From Hippasteria phrygiana (Eukaryota; Echinodermata; Asteroidea; Valvatida; Goniasteridae): a stretch of DNA of 64,000 bases. Each line of letters starts with the position of its first letter. Within the stretch, counting starts at the first letter, position 1. Below are positions 40,131 through 54,400 of the stretch, one piece after another. Where the stretch lies: positions 62,001-126,000 of the forward strand of contig JAZGUH010000720.1 of the NCBI GenBank assembly GCA_037893225.1, given 5' to 3'. The notes beneath the pieces are model-generated. The model saw nothing but the letters and a program-made list of their open reading frames with translations. It was not told the DNA's origin and made no database searches. The position numbers and the translations under genes were made by a program.

Positions 40131-43100
40131 CTAATTAGGCACTAATTAGAGTTCGGCTGAAGCCTATACCAAAATTAAGTGTGCCCAGAAGCATGGTCTT
40201 GAAGATTATGAAATAAAAGTTGGAGTTTTTAATAACATGTGAGGTACACTTTGTTTTAAAGGGGTAGTGATGTACGCAGCCGAAAATGAACCGCATTACA
40301 ATAGTGCAGTGAAAACGGATTATCTTTAACGGGATAATTAGGCACTAATTAGTGTTCGGCTGAAGCCTATACCAAAATTAAGTGTGCCCAGAGACATGGT
40401 CTTGAAGATTATGAAATAAAAGTTGGAGTTTTTAATAACATGTGAGGTACACTTTGTTTTAAAGGGGTAGTGATGTACGCAGCCGAAAATGAACCGCATT
40501 ACAATAGTGCAGTGAAAACGGGGTATCTTTAACGGCTAATTAGGCACTAATTAGTGTTCAGCTGAAGCCTATACCAAAATTAAGTGTGCCCAGAAGCATG
40601 GTCTTGAAGATTATGAAATAAAAGTTGGAGTTTTTAATAACATGTGAGGTACACTTTGTTTTAAAGGGGTAGTGATGTACGCAGCCGAAAATGAACCGCA
40701 TTACAATAGTGCAGTGAAAACGGGGTATCTTTAACGGGCTAATTAGGCACTAATTAGTATTCGGCTGAAGCCTATACCAAAATTAAGTGTGCCCAGAAGC
40801 ATGGTCTTGAAGATTATGAAATAAAAGTTGGAGTTTTTCATAACATGTGAGGTACACTTTGTTTTAAAGGGGTAGTGATGTACGCAGCCGAAAATGAACC
40901 GCATTACAATAGTGCAGTGAAAACGGGGTATCTTTAACGGGATAATTAGGCACTAATTAATGTTCGGCTGAAGCCTATACCAAAATCAAGTGTGCCCAGA
41001 AGCATGGTCTTGAAGATTATGAAATAAAAGTTGGAGTTTTTAATAACATGTGAGGTACACTTTGTTTTAAAGGGGTAGTGATGTACGCAGCCGAAAATGA
41101 ACCGCATTACAATAGTGCAGTGAAAACGGGGTATCTTTAACGGGCTAATTAGGCACTAATTAGTGTTCGGCTGAAGCCTATACCAAAATTAAGTGTGCCC
41201 AGAAGCATGGTCTTGAAGATTATGAAATAAAAGTTGGAGTTTTTAATAACATGTGAGGTACACTTTGTTTTAAAGGGGTAGTGATGTACGCAGCCGAAAA
41301 TGAACCGCATTACAATAGTGCAGTGAAAACGGGGTATCTTTAACGGGCTAATTAGGCACTAATTAGTGTTCGGCTGAAGCCTATACCAAAATTAAGTGTG
41401 CCCAGAAGCATGGTCTTGAAGATTATGAAATAAAAGTTGGAGTTTTTAATAACATGTGAGGTACACTTTGTTTTAAAGGGGTAGTGATGTACGCAGCCGA
41501 AAATGAACCGCATTACAATAGTGCAGTGAAAACGGGGTATCTTTAACGGCTAATTAGGCACTAATTAGTATTCGGCTGAAGCCTATACCAAAATTAAGTG
41601 TGCCCAGAAGCATGGTCTTGAAGATTATGAAATAAAAGTTGGAGTTTTTAATAACATGTGAGGTACACTTTGTTTTAAAGGGGTAGTGAGGTACGCAGCC
41701 GAAAATGAACCGCATTACAATAGTGCAGTGAAAACGGGGTATCTTTAACGGGCTAATTAGGCACTAATTAGTATTCGGCTGAAGCCTATACCAAAATTAA
41801 GTGTGCCCAGAAGCATGGTCTTGAAGATTATGAAATAAAAGTTGGAGTTTTTAATAACATGTGAGGTACACTTTGTTTTAAAGGGGTAGTGATGTACGCA
41901 GCCGAAAATGAACCGCATTACAATAGTGCAGTGAAAACGGGGTATCTTTAACGGGATAATTAGGCACTAATTAATGTTCGGCTGAAGCCTATACCAAAAT
42001 CAAGTGTGCCCAGAAGCATGGTCTTGAAGATTATGAAATAAAAGTTGGAGTTTTTAATAACATGTGAGGTACACTTTGTTTTAAAGGGGTAGTGATGTAC
42101 GCAGCCGAAAATGAACCGCATTACAATAGTGCAGTGAAAACGGGGTATCTTTAACTGGCTAATTAGGCACTAATTAGTGTTCGGCTGAAGCCTATACCAA
42201 AATTAAGTGTGCCCAGAAGCATGGTCTTGAAGATTATGAAATAAAAGTTGGAGTTTTTAGTAACATGTGAGGTACACTTTGTTTTAAATGGGTAGTGATG
42301 TACGCAGCCGAAAATGAACCGCATTACAATAGTGCAGTGAAAACGGGGTATCTTTAACGGGCTAATTAGGCACTAATTAGTGTTCGGCTGAAGCCTATAC
42401 CAAAATTAAGTGTGCCCAGAAGCATGGTCTTGAAGATTATGAAATAAAAGTTGGAGTTTTTAATAACATGTGAGGTACACTTTGTTTTAAAGGGGTAGTG
42501 ATGTACGCAGCCGAAAATGAACCGCATTACAATAGTGCAGTGAAAACGGGGTATCTTTAACGGGATAATTAGGCACTAATTAGTGTTCGGCTGAAGCCTA
42601 TACCAAAATTAAGTGTGCCCAGAGACATGGTCTTGAAGATTATGAAATAAAAGTTGGAGTTTTTAATAACATGTGAGGTACACTTTGTTTTAAAGGGGTA
42701 GTGATGTACGCAGCCGAAAATGAACCGCATTACAATAGTGCAGTGAAAACGGGGTATCTTTAACGGCTAATTAGGCACTAATTAGTATTCGGCTGAAGCC
42801 TATACCAAAATTAAGTGTGCCCAGAAGCATGGTCTTGAAGATTATGAAATAAAAGTTGGAGTTTTTAATAACATGTGAGGTACACTTTGTTTTAAAGGGG
42901 TAGTGATGTACGCAGCCGAAAATGAACCGCATTACAATAGTGCAGTGAAAACGGGGTATCTTTAACGGGCTAATTAGGCACTAATTAGTATTCGGCTGAA
43001 GCCTATACCAAAATTAAGTGTGCCCAGAAGCATGGTCTTGAAGATTATGAAATAAAAGTTGGAGTTTTTAATAACATGTGAGGTACACTTTGTTTTAAAG

Positions 43101-43580
43101 GGGTAGTGATGTACGCAGCCGAAAATGAACCGCATTACAATAGTGCAGTGAAAACGGGGTATCTTTAACGGGATAATTAGGCACTAATTAATGTTCGGCT
43201 GAAGCCTATACCAAAATCAAGTGTGCCCAGAAGCATGGTCTTGAAGATTATGAAATAAAAGTTGGAGTTTTTAATAACATGTGAGGTACACTTTGTTTTA
43301 AAGGGGTAGTGATGTACGCAGCCGAAAATGAACCGCATTACAATAGTGCAGTGAAAACGGGGTATCTTTAACTGGCTAATTAGGCACTAATTAGTGTTCG
43401 GCTGAAGCCTATACCAAAATTAAGTGTGCCCAGAAGCATGGTCTTGAAGATTATGAAATAAAAGTTGGAGTTTTTAGTAACATGTGAGGTACACTTTGTT
43501 TTAAATGGGTAGTGATGTACGCAGCCGAAAATGAACCGCATTACAATAGTGCAGTGAAAACGGGGTATCTTTAACGGGCT
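39111..43580 (+). repeat. TTAACTGGCT/TTTTTAGTAAC marked monomers
   Basis: A monomer with three private changes (TTAACTGGCT, TTTTTAGTAAC, AAATGGGTAG) occurs at 39111, 42154 and 43371. The first step is 3043 bp, the same as the CTTTCACGGG step 37079 to 40122. The second is 1217 bp (6 monomers). The 39111 copy alone also has ACATATGAGG. The overlap of two mark systems with the same period confirms a 15-monomer higher-order unit. Confidence 0.82.
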
Positions 43581-46206
43581 AATTAGGCACTAATTAGTGT
43601 TCGGCTGAAGCCTATACCAAAATTAAGTGTGCCCAGAAGCATGGTCTTGAAGATTATGAAATAAAAGTTGGAGTTTTTAATAACATGTGAGGTACACTTT
43701 GTTTTAAAGGGGTAGTGATGTACGCAGCCGAAAATGAACCGCATTACAATAGTGCAGTGAAAACGGGGTATCTTTAACGGGCTAATTAGGCACTAATTAG
43801 TGTTCGGCTGAAGCCTATACCAAAATTAAGTGTGCCCAGAAGCATGGTCTTGAAGATTATGAAATAAAAGTTGGAGTTTTTAATAACATGTGAGGTACAC
43901 TTTGTTTTAAAGGGGTAGTGATGTACGCAGCCGAAAATGAACCGCATTACAATAGTGCAGTGAAAACGGGGTATCTTTAACGGGATAATTAGGCACTAAT
44001 TAGTGTTCGGCTGAAGCCTATACCAAAATTAAGTGTGCCCAGAGACATGGTCTTGAAGATTATGAAATAAAAGTTGGAGTTTTTAATAACATGTGAGGTA
44101 CACTTTGTTTTAAAGGGGTAGTGATGTACGCAGCCGAAAATGAACCGCATTACAATAGTGCAGTGAAAACGGGGTATCTTTAACGGCTAATTAGGCACTA
44201 ATTAGTATTCGGCTGAAGCCTATACCAAAATTAAGTGTGCCCAGAAGCATGGTCTTGAAGATTATGAAATAAAAGTTGGAGTTTTTAATAACATGTGAGG
44301 TACACTTTGTTTTAAAGGGGTAGTGATGTACGCAGCCGAAAATGAACCGCATTACAATAGTGCAGTGAAAACGGGGTATCTTTAACGGGCTAATTAGGCA
44401 CTAATTAGTGTTCGGCTGAAGCCTATACCAAAATTAAGTGTGCCCAGAAGCATGGTCTTGAAGATTATGAAATAAAAGTTGGAGTTTTTAATAACATGTG
44501 AGGTACACTTTGTTTTAAAGGGGTAGTGATGTACGCAGCCGAAAATGAACCGCATTACAATAGTGCAGTGAAAACGGGGTATCTTTAACGGGCTAATTAG
44601 GCACTAAATAGTGTTCGGCTGAAGCCTATACCAAAATAAAGTGTGCCCAGAAGCATGGTCTTGAAGATTATGAAATAAAAGTTGGAGTTTTTAATAACAT
44701 GTGAGGTACACTTTGTTTTAAAGGGGTAGTGATGTACGCAGCCGAAAATGAACCGCATTACAATAGTGCAGTGAAAACGGGGTATCTTTAACGGGCTAAT
44801 TAGGCACTAATTAGTATTCGGCTGAAGCCTATACCAAAATTAAGTGTGGCCACAAGCATGGTCTTGTAGATTATGAAATCAAAGTTGGAGTTTTTCATAA
44901 CATGTGAGGTACACTTTGTTTTAACGGGGTAGTTATGTACGCAGCCGAAAATTAACCGCATTACAATAGTGCAGTGAAAACGGATTATATTTAACGGGCT
45001 AATTAGGCACTAATTAGTGTTCGGATGAAGCCTATACCAAAATAAAGTGTGCCCAGAAGCATGGTCTTGAAGATTATGAAATAAAAGTTGGAGTTTTTAA
45101 TAACATGTGAGGTACACTTTGTTTTAAAGGGGTAGTGATGTACGCAGCCGAAAATGAACCGCATTACAATAGTGCAGTGAAAACGGGGTATCTTTAACGG
45201 GCTAATTAGGCACTAATTAGTGTTCGGCTGAAGCCTATACCAAAATTAAGTGTGTCCAGAGACATGGTCTTGAAGATTATGAAATAAAAGTTGGAGTTTT
45301 TAATAACATGTGAGGTACACTTTGTTTTAAAGGGGTAGTGATGTACGCAGCCGAAAATGAACCGCATTACAATAGTGCAGTGAAAACGGGGTATCTTTAA
45401 CGGCTAATTAGGCACTAATTAGTATTCGGCTGAAGCCTATACCAAAATTAAGTGTGCCCAGAAGCATGGTCTTGAAGATTATGAAATAAAAGTTGGAGTT
45501 TTTAATAACATGTGAGGTACACTTTGTTTTAAAGGGGTAGTGATGTACGCAGCCGAAAATGAACCGCATTACAATAGTGCAGTGAAAACGGGGTATCTTT
45601 AACGGGCTAATTAGGCACTAATTAGTGTTCGGCTGAAGCCTATACCAAAATTAAGTGTGCCCAGAAGCATGGTCTTGAAGATTATGAAATAAAAGTTGGA
45701 GTTTTTAATAACATGTGAGGTACACTTTGTTTTAAAGGGGTAGTGATGTACGCAGCCGAAAATGAACCGCATTACAATAGTGCAGTGAAAACGGGGTATC
45801 TTTAACGGGCTAATTAGGCACTAATTAGTGTTCGGCTGAAGCCTATACCAAAATTAAGTGTGCCCAGAAGCATGGTCTTGAAGATTATGAAATAAAAGTT
45901 GGAGTTTTTAATAACATGTGAGGTACACTTTGTTTTAAAGGGGTAGTGATGTACGCAGCCGAAAATGAACCGCATTACAATAGTGCAGTGAAAACGGGGT
46001 ATCTTTAACGGGATAATTAGGCACTAATTAGTGTTCGGCTGAAGCCTATACCAAAATTAAGTGTGCCCAGAGACATGGTCTTGAAGATTATGAAATAAAA
46101 GTTGGAGTTTTTAATAACATGTGAGGTACACTTTGTTTTAAAGGGGTAGTGATGTACGCAGCCGAAAATGAACCGCATTACAATAGTGCAGTGAAAACGG
46201 GGTATC

Positions 46207-46820
46207 TTTCACGGGCAAATTAGGCACTAATTAGTGTTCGGCTGAAGCCTATACCAAAATTAAGTGTGCCCAGAAGCATGGTCTTGAAGATTATGAAATA
46301 AAAGTTGGAGTTTTTAATAACATGTGAGGTACACTTTGTTTTAAAGGGGTAGTGATGTACGCAGCCGAAAATGAACCGCATTACAATAGTGCAGTGAAAA
46401 CGGGGTATCTTTAACGGGATAATTAGGCACTAATTAGTGTTCGGCTGAAGCCTATACCAAAATTAAGTGTGCCCAGAGACATGGTCTTGAAGATTATGAA
46501 ATAAAAGTTGGAGTTTTTAATAACATGTGAGGTACACTTTGTTTTAAAGGGGTAGTGATGTACGCAGCCGAAAATGAACCGCATTACAATAGTGCAGTGA
46601 AAACGGGGTATCTTTCACGGGCTAATTAGGCACTAATTAGTGTTCGGCTGAAGCCTATACCAAAATTAAGTGTGCCCAGAAGCATGGTCTTGAAGATTAT
46701 GAAATAAAAGTTGGAGTTTTTAATAACATGTGAGGTACACTTTGTTTTAAAGGGGTAGTGATGTACGCAGCCGAAAATGAACCGCATTACAATAGTGCAG
46801 TGAAAACGGGGTATCTTTAA
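46207..46820 (+). repeat. Two-monomer repeat with CTTTCACGGG mark
   Basis: The CTTTCACGGG mark reappears at 46207 and 46613, exactly 406 bp (2 monomers) apart, each followed by a GATAATTAGG/AGAGACATGG monomer. The first copy has an extra change, GGGCAAATTAGG. This is a local dimer duplication outside the main higher-order region. Confidence 0.7.
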
Positions 46821-47639
46821 CGGGATAATTAGGCACTAATTAGTGTTCGGCTGAAGCCTATACCAAAATTAAGTGTGCCCAGAGACATGGTCTTGAAGAT
46901 TATGAAATAAAAGTTGGAGTTTTTAATAACATGTGAGGTACACTTTGTTTTAAAGGGGTAGTGATGTACGCAGCCGAAAATGAACCGCATTACAATAGTG
47001 CAGTGAAAACGGGGTATCTTTAACGGCTAATTAGGCACTAATTAGTATTCGGCTGAAGCCTATACCAAAATTAAGTGTGCCCAGAAGCATGGTCTTGAAG
47101 ATTATGAAATAAAAGTTGGAGTTTTTAATAACATGTGAGGTACACTTTGTTTTAAAGGGGTAGTGATGTACGCAGCCGAAAATGAACCGCATTACAATAG
47201 TGCAGTGAAAACGGGGTATCTTTAACGGCTAATTAGGCACTAATTAGTATTCGGCTGAAGCCTATACCAAAATTAAGTGTGCCCAGAAGCATGGTCTTGA
47301 AGATTATGAAATAAAAGTTGGAGTTTTTAATAACATGTGAGGTACACTTTGTTTTAAAGGGGTAGTGATGTACGCAGCCGAAAATGAACCGCATTACAAT
47401 AGTGCAGTGAAAACGGGGTATCTTTAACGGGCTAATTAGGCACTAATTAGTGTTCGGCTGAAGCCTATACCAAAATTAAGTGTGCCCAGAAGCATGGTCT
47501 TGAAGATTATGAAATAAAAGTTGGAGTTTTTAATAACATGTGAGGTACACTTTGTTTTAAAGGGGTAGTGATGTACGCAGCCGAAAATGAACCGCATTAC
47601 AATAGTGCAGTGAAAACGGGGTATCTTTAACGGGCTAAT

Positions 47640-48850
47640 TAGGCACTAAATAGTGTTCGGCTGAAGCCTATACCAAAATAAAGTGTGCCCAGAAGCATGG
47701 TCTTGAAGATTATGAAATAAAAGTTGGAGTTTGTAATAACATGTGAGGTACACTTTGTTTTAAAGGGGTAGTGATGTACGCAGCCGAAAATGAACCGCAT
47801 TACAATAGTGCAGTGAAAATGGGGTATCTTTAACGGGCTAATTAGGCACTAATTAGTGTTCGGCTGAAGCCTATACCAAAATTAAGTGTGCCCAGAGACA
47901 TGGTCTTGAAGATTATGAAATAAAAGTTGGAGTTTTTAATAACATGTGAGGTACACTTTGTTTTAAAGGGGTAGTGATGTACGCAGCCGAAAATGAACCG
48001 CATTACAATAGTGCAGTGAAAACGGGGTATCTTTAACGGCTAATTAGGCACTAATTAGTGTTCGGCTGAAGCCTATACCAAAATTAAGTGTGCCCAGAAG
48101 CATGGTCTTGAAGATTATGAAATAAAAGTTGGAGTTTTTAATAACATGTGAGGTACACTTTGTTTTAAAGGGGTAGTGATGTACGCAGCCGAAAATGAAC
48201 CGCATTACAATAGTGCAGTGAAAACGGGGTATCTTTAACGGGCTAATTAGGCACTAATTAGTGTTCGGCTGAAGCCTATACCAAAATTAAGTGTGCCCAG
48301 AAGCATGGTCTTGAAGATTATGAAATAAAAGTTGGAGTTTTTAATAACATGTGAGGTACACTTTGTTTTAAAGGGGTAGTGATGTACGCAGCCGAAAATG
48401 AACCGCATTACAATAGTGCAGTGAAAACGGGGTATCTTTAACGGGCTAATTAGGCACTAATTAGTGTTCGGCTGAAGCCTATACCAAAATTAAGTGTGCC
48501 CAGAAGCATGGTCTTGAAGATTATGAAATAAAAGTTGGAGTTTTTAATAACATGTGAGGTACACTTTGTTTTAAAGGGGTAGTGATGTACGCAGCCGAAA
48601 ATGAACCGCATTACAATAGTGCAGTGAAAACGGGGTATCTTTAACGGGCTAATTAGGCACTAAATAGTGTTCGGCTGAAGCCTATACCAAAATAAAGTGT
48701 GCCCAGAAGCATGGTCTTGAAGATTATGAAATAAAAGTTGGAGTTTGTAATAACATGTGAGGTACACTTTGTTTTAAAGGGGTAGTGATGTACGCAGCCG
48801 AAAATGAACCGCATTACAATAGTGCAGTGAAAATGGGGTATCTTTAACGG
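47640..48850 (+). repeat. 5-monomer duplication (1014 bp)
   Basis: The rare marks GAGTTTGTAATAAC and AAAATGGGGTATC occur together in one monomer near 47731 and again 1014 bp later near 48745, each in a CACTAAATAG/AAATAAAG monomer. The five monomers between carry the same variants, one of them 1 bp short. Confidence 0.75.
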
Positions 48851-51479
48851 GCTAATTAGGCACTAATTAGTGTTCGGCTGAAGCCTATACCAAAATTAAG
48901 TGTGCCCAGAGACATGGTCTTGAAGATTATGAAATAAAAGTTGGAGTTTTTAATAACATGTGAGGTACACTTTGTTTTAAAGGGGTAGTGATGTACGCAG
49001 CCGAAAATGAACCGCATTACAATAGTGCAGTGAAAACGGGGTATCTTTAACGGGCTAATTAGGCACTAATTAGTGTTCGGCTGAAGCCTATACCAAAATT
49101 AAGTGTGCCCAGAAGCATGGTCTTGAAGATTATGAAATAAAAGTTGGAGTTTTTAATAACATGTGAGGTACACTTTGTTTTAAAGGGGTAGTGATGTACG
49201 CAGCCGAAAATGAACCGCATTACAATAGTGCAGTGAAAACGGGGTATCTTTAACGGGCTAATTAGGCACTAATTAGTGTTCGGCTGAAGCCTATACCAAA
49301 ATTAAGTGTGCCCAGAAGCATGGTCTTGAAGATTATGAAATAAAAGTTGGAGTTTTTAATAACATGTGAGGTACACTTTGTTTTAAAGGGGTAGTGATGT
49401 ACGCAGCCGAAAATGAACCGCATTACAATAGTGCAGTGAAAACGGGGTATCTTTAACGGGCTAATTAGGCACTAATTAGTGTTCGGCTGAAGCCTATACC
49501 AAAATTAAGTGTGCCCAGAAGCATGGTCTTGAAGATTATGAAATAAAAGTTGGAGTTTTTAATAACATGTGAGGTACACTTTGTTTTAAAGGGGTAGTGA
49601 TGTACGCAGCCGAAAATGAACCGCATTACAATAGTGCAGTGAAAACGGGGTATCTTTAACGGGATAATTAGGCACTAATTAGTATTCGGCTGAAGCCTAT
49701 ACCAAAATGAAGTGTGCCCAGAGACATGGTCTTGAAGATTATGAAATAAAAGTTGGAGTTTTTAATAACATGTGAGGTACACTTTGTTTTAAAGGGGTAG
49801 TGATGTACGCAGCCGAAAATGAACCGCATTACAATAGTGCAGTGAAAACGGGGTATCTTTAACGGCTAATTAGGCACTAATTAGTATTCGGCTGAAGCCT
49901 ATACCAAAATTAAGTGTGCCCAGAGACATGGTCTTGAAGATTATGAAATAAAAGTTGGAGTTTTTAATAACATGTGAGGTACACTTTGTTTTAAAGGGGT
50001 AGTGATGTACGCAGCCGAAAATGAACCGCATTACAATAGTGCAGTGAAAACGGGGTATCTTTAACGGGATAATTAGGCACTAATTAGTGTTCGGCTGAAG
50101 CCTATACCAAAATGAAGTGTGCCCAGAAGCATGGTCTTGAAGATTATGAAATAAAAGTTGGAGTTTTTAATAACATGTGAGGTACACTTTGTTTTAAAGG
50201 GGTAGTGATGTACGCAGCCGAAAATGAACCGCATTACAATAGTGCAGTGAAAACGGGGTATCTTTAACGGGCTAATTAGGCACTAATTAGTGTTCGGCTG
50301 AAGCCTATACCAAAATTAAGTGTGCCCAGAAGCATGGTCTTGAAGATTATGAAATAAAAGTTGGAGTTTTTAATAACATGTGAGGTACACTTTGTTTTAA
50401 AGGGGTAGTGATGTACGCAGCCGAAAATGAACCGCATTACAATAGTGCAGTGAAAACGGGGTATCTTTAACGGGATAATTAGGCACTAATTAGTGTTCGG
50501 CTGAAGCCTATACCAAAATTAAGTGTGCCCAGAGACATGGTCTTGAAGATTATGAAATAAAAGTTGGAGTTTTTAATAACATGTGAGGTACACTTTGTTT
50601 TAAAGGGGTAGTGATGTACGCAGCCGAAAATGAACCGCATTACAATAGTGCAGTGAAAACGGGGTATCTTTAACGGCTAATTAGGCACTAATTAGTGTTC
50701 GGCTGAAGCCTATACCAAAATAAAGTGTGCCCAGAAGCATGGTCTTGAAGATTATGAAATAAAAGTTGGAGTTTTTAATAACATGTGAGGTACACTTTGT
50801 TTTAAAGGGGTAGTGATGTACGCAGCCGAAAATGAACCGCATTACAATAGTGCAGTGAAAACGGGGTATCTTTAACGGGATAATTAGGCACTAATTAATG
50901 TTCGGCTGAAGCCTATACCAAAATCAAGTGTGCCCAGAAGCATGGTCTTGAAGATTATGAAATAAAAGTTGGAGTTTTTAATAACATGTGAGGTACACTT
51001 TGTTTTAAAGGGGTAGTGATGTACGCAGCCGAAAATGAACCGCATTACAATAGTGCAGTGAAAACGGGGTATCTTTAACGGGCTAATTAGGCACTAATTA
51101 GTGTTCGGCTGAAGCCTATACCAAAATTAAGTGTGCCCAGAAGCATGGTCTTGAAGATTATGAAATAAAAGTTGGAGTTTTTAATAACATGTGAGGTACA
51201 CTTTGTTTTAAAGGGGTAGTGATGTACGCAGCCGAAAATGAACCGCATTACAATAGTGCAGTGAAAACGGGGTATCTTTAACGGGCTAATTAGGCACTAA
51301 TTAGTGTTCGGCTGAAGCCTATACCAAAATTAAGTGTGCCCAGAAGCATGGTCTTGAAGATTATGAAATAAAAGTTGGAGTTTTTAATAACATGTGAGGT
51401 ACACTTTGTTTTAAAGGGGTAGTGATGTACGCAGCCGAAAATGAACCGCATTACAATAGTGCAGTGAAAACGGGGTATC

Positions 51480-54400
51480 TTTAACGGGCTAATTAGGCAC
51501 TAATTAGTGTTCGGCTGAAGCCTATACCAAAATAAAGTGTGCCCAGAAGCATGGTCTTGTAGATTATGAAATAAAAGTTGGAGTTTTTCATAACATGTGA
51601 GGTACACTTTGTTTTAAAGGGTTAGTGATGTACGCAGTTGAAAATGAACCGCATTACAATAGTGCAGTGAAAACGGGGTATCTTTAACGGGCTAACTAGG
51701 CACTAATTAGTGTTCGGATGAAGCCTATACCAAAATTAAGTGTGGCCACAAACATGGTCTTGTAGATTATGAAATCAAAGTTGGAGTTTTTCATAACATG
51801 TGAGGTACACTTTGTTTTAACGGGGTAGTGATGTACGCAGCCGAAAATGAACCGCATTACAATAGTGCAGTGAAAACGGAGTATATTTAACGGGCTAATT
51901 AGGCACTAATTAGTGTTCGGCTGAAGCCTATACCAAAATTAAGTGTGCCCAGAAGCATGGTCTTGTAGATTATGAAATAAAAGTTGGAATTTTTGATAAC
52001 ATGTGAGGTACACTTTGTTTTAAAGGGTTAGTGATGTACGCAGCCGAAAAGAAGGCATTATGCAGTGAAAACGGGGTATCTTTAACGGGCTAATTAGGCA
52101 CTTATTAGTATTCGGCTGAAGCCTATACCAAAATTAAGTGTGGCCAAAAGCATGGTCTTGTAGATTATGAAATAAAAGTTGGAGTTTTTCATAACATGTG
52201 AGGTACACTTTGTTTTAAAGGCTTAGTGATGTACGCAGTTGAAAAGAAGGCATTGCAATAGTGCAGTGAAAACGGGGTATCTTTAACGGGCTAATTAGGC
52301 ACTAATTAGAGTTCGGATGAAGCCTATACCAACATTAAGTGTGGCCAGAAGCATGGTCTTGTACATTATGAAATAAAAGTTGGAGTTTTTCATAACATGT
52401 GAGGTACACTTTGTTTTAAAGGGTTAGTGATGTACGCAGCCGAAAAGAAGGCATTACAATAGTTCAGTGAAAACGGGGTATCTTTAACGGGCTAATTAGG
52501 CACTAATTAGTGTTCGGATGAAGCCTATACCAAAATTGAGTTTGGCCAGAAGCATGGTCTTGTAGATTATGAAATAAAAGTTGGAGTTTTTCATAACATG
52601 TGAGGTACACTTTGTTTTAACGGGGTAGTGATGTACGCAGCCGAAAATGAACCACATTACAATAGTGCAGTGAAAACGGGGTATCTTTAACGGGCTAATT
52701 AGGCACTTATTAGTATTCGGCTGAAGCCTATACCAAAATGAAGTGTGGCCAGAAGCATGGTCTTGTAGATTATGAAATAAAAGTTGGAGTTTTTCATAAC
52801 ATGTGAGGTACACTTTGTTTTAAAGGGTTAGTGATGTACGCAGCCGAAAATGAACCGCATTACAATAGTGCAGTGAAAACGGGGTATCTTTAACGGGCTA
52901 ATTAGGCACTAATTAGTGTTCGGCTGAAGCCTATACCAAAATTAAGTGTGCCCAGAAGCATGGTCTTGAAGATTATGAAATAAAAGTTGCAGTTTTTCAT
53001 AACATGTGAGGTACACTTTGTTTTAAAGGGTTAGTGATGTACGCAGTTGAAAATGAACCGCATTACAATAGTGCAGTGAAAACCGGGTATCTTTAACGGG
53101 CTAATTAGGCACTAATTAGTGTTCGGGTGAAGCCTATACCAAAATGAAGTGTGGCCACAAGCATGGTCTTGTAGATTATGAAATCAAAGTTGGAGTTTTT
53201 CATAACATGTGAGGTACACTTTGTTTTAACGGGGTAGTGATGTACGCAGCCGAAAATGAACCGCATTACAATAGTGCAGTGAAAACGGAGTATATTTAAC
53301 GGGCTAATTAGGCACTAATTAGTGTTCGGCTGAAGCCTATACCAAAATTAAGTGTGCCCAGAAGCATGGTCTTGTAGATTATGAAATAAAAGTTGGAATT
53401 TTTGATAACATGTGAGGTACACTTTGTTTTAAAGGGTTAGTGATGTACGCAGCCGAAAAGAAGGCATTATGCAGTGAAAACGGGGTATCTTTAACGGGCT
53501 AATTAGGCACTTATTAGTATTCGGCTGAAGCCTATACCAAAATTAAGTGTGGCCAGAAGCATGGTCTTGTAGATTATGAAATAAAAGTTGGAGTTTTTCA
53601 TAACATGTGAGGTACACTTTGTTTTAAAGGGTTAGTGATGTACGCAGTTGAAAAGAAGGCATTGCAATAGTGCAGTGAAAACGGGGTATCTTTAACGGGC
53701 TAATTAGGCACTAATTAGAGTTCGGATGAAGCCTATACCAACATTAAGTGTGGCCAGAAGCATGGTCTTGTACATTATGAAATAAAAGTTGGAGTTTTTC
53801 ATAACATGTGAGGTACACTTTGTTTTAAAGGGTTAGTGATGTACGCAGCCGAAAAGAAGGCATTACAATAGTTCAGTGAAAACGGGGTATCTTTAACGGG
53901 CTAATTAGGCACTAATTAGTGTTCGGATGAAGCCTATACCAAAATTGAGTGTGGCCAGAAGCATGGTCTTGTAGATTATGAAATAAAAGTTGGAGTTTTT
54001 CATAACATGTGAGGTACACTTTGTTTTAACAGGGTAGTTATGTACGCAGCCGAAAATGAACCGCATTACAATAGTGCAGTGAAAACGGGGTATCTTTAAC
54101 GGGCTAATTAGGCACTTATTAGTATTCGGCTGAAGCCTATACCAAAATGAAGTGTGGCCAGAAGCATGGTCTTGTAGATTATGAAATAAAAGTTGGAGTT
54201 TTTCATAACATGTGAGGTACACTTTGTTTTAAAGGGTTAGTGATGTACGCAGCCGAAAATGAACCGCATTACAATAGTGCAGTGAAAACGGGGTATCTTT
54301 AACGGGCTAATTAGGCACTAATTAGTGTTCGGCTGAAGCCTATACCAAAATTAAGTGTGCCCAGAAGCATGGTCTTGAAGATTATGAAATAAAAGTTGGA

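Larger units (their letters stand above)
3200..45050 (+). repeat. Recurrent divergent monomer pair within the core
   Basis: Fourteen copies of a divergent monomer sit among core monomers, with GGCCACAAGC at 3267, 4688, 7732, 8747, 11183, 11792, 14025, 14634, 16461, 18693, 23961, 27001, 29029 and 44848. Each also has CTTGTAGATT, GAAATCAAAG, TTTTTCATAAC, ACGGGGTAGTTATG (C for T in a few) and, in most, GAAAATTAACC, and ends CGGATTATATTT. The next monomer usually carries GGATGAAGCC and AAATAAAGTG. All intervals are whole numbers of monomers. The pair resembles the older edge subfamily, so it is probably an ancestral block carried along by higher-order copying; there is none between 29.2 and 44.8 kb. 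Confidence 0.85.

Noticed and set aside
52496..54222. Two nearly identical 105-codon minus-strand open frames
   Set aside because: They are antisense readings of satellite monomers duplicated with a 1409-bp period. They contain an internal repeat of the same monomer translation and have no domain.
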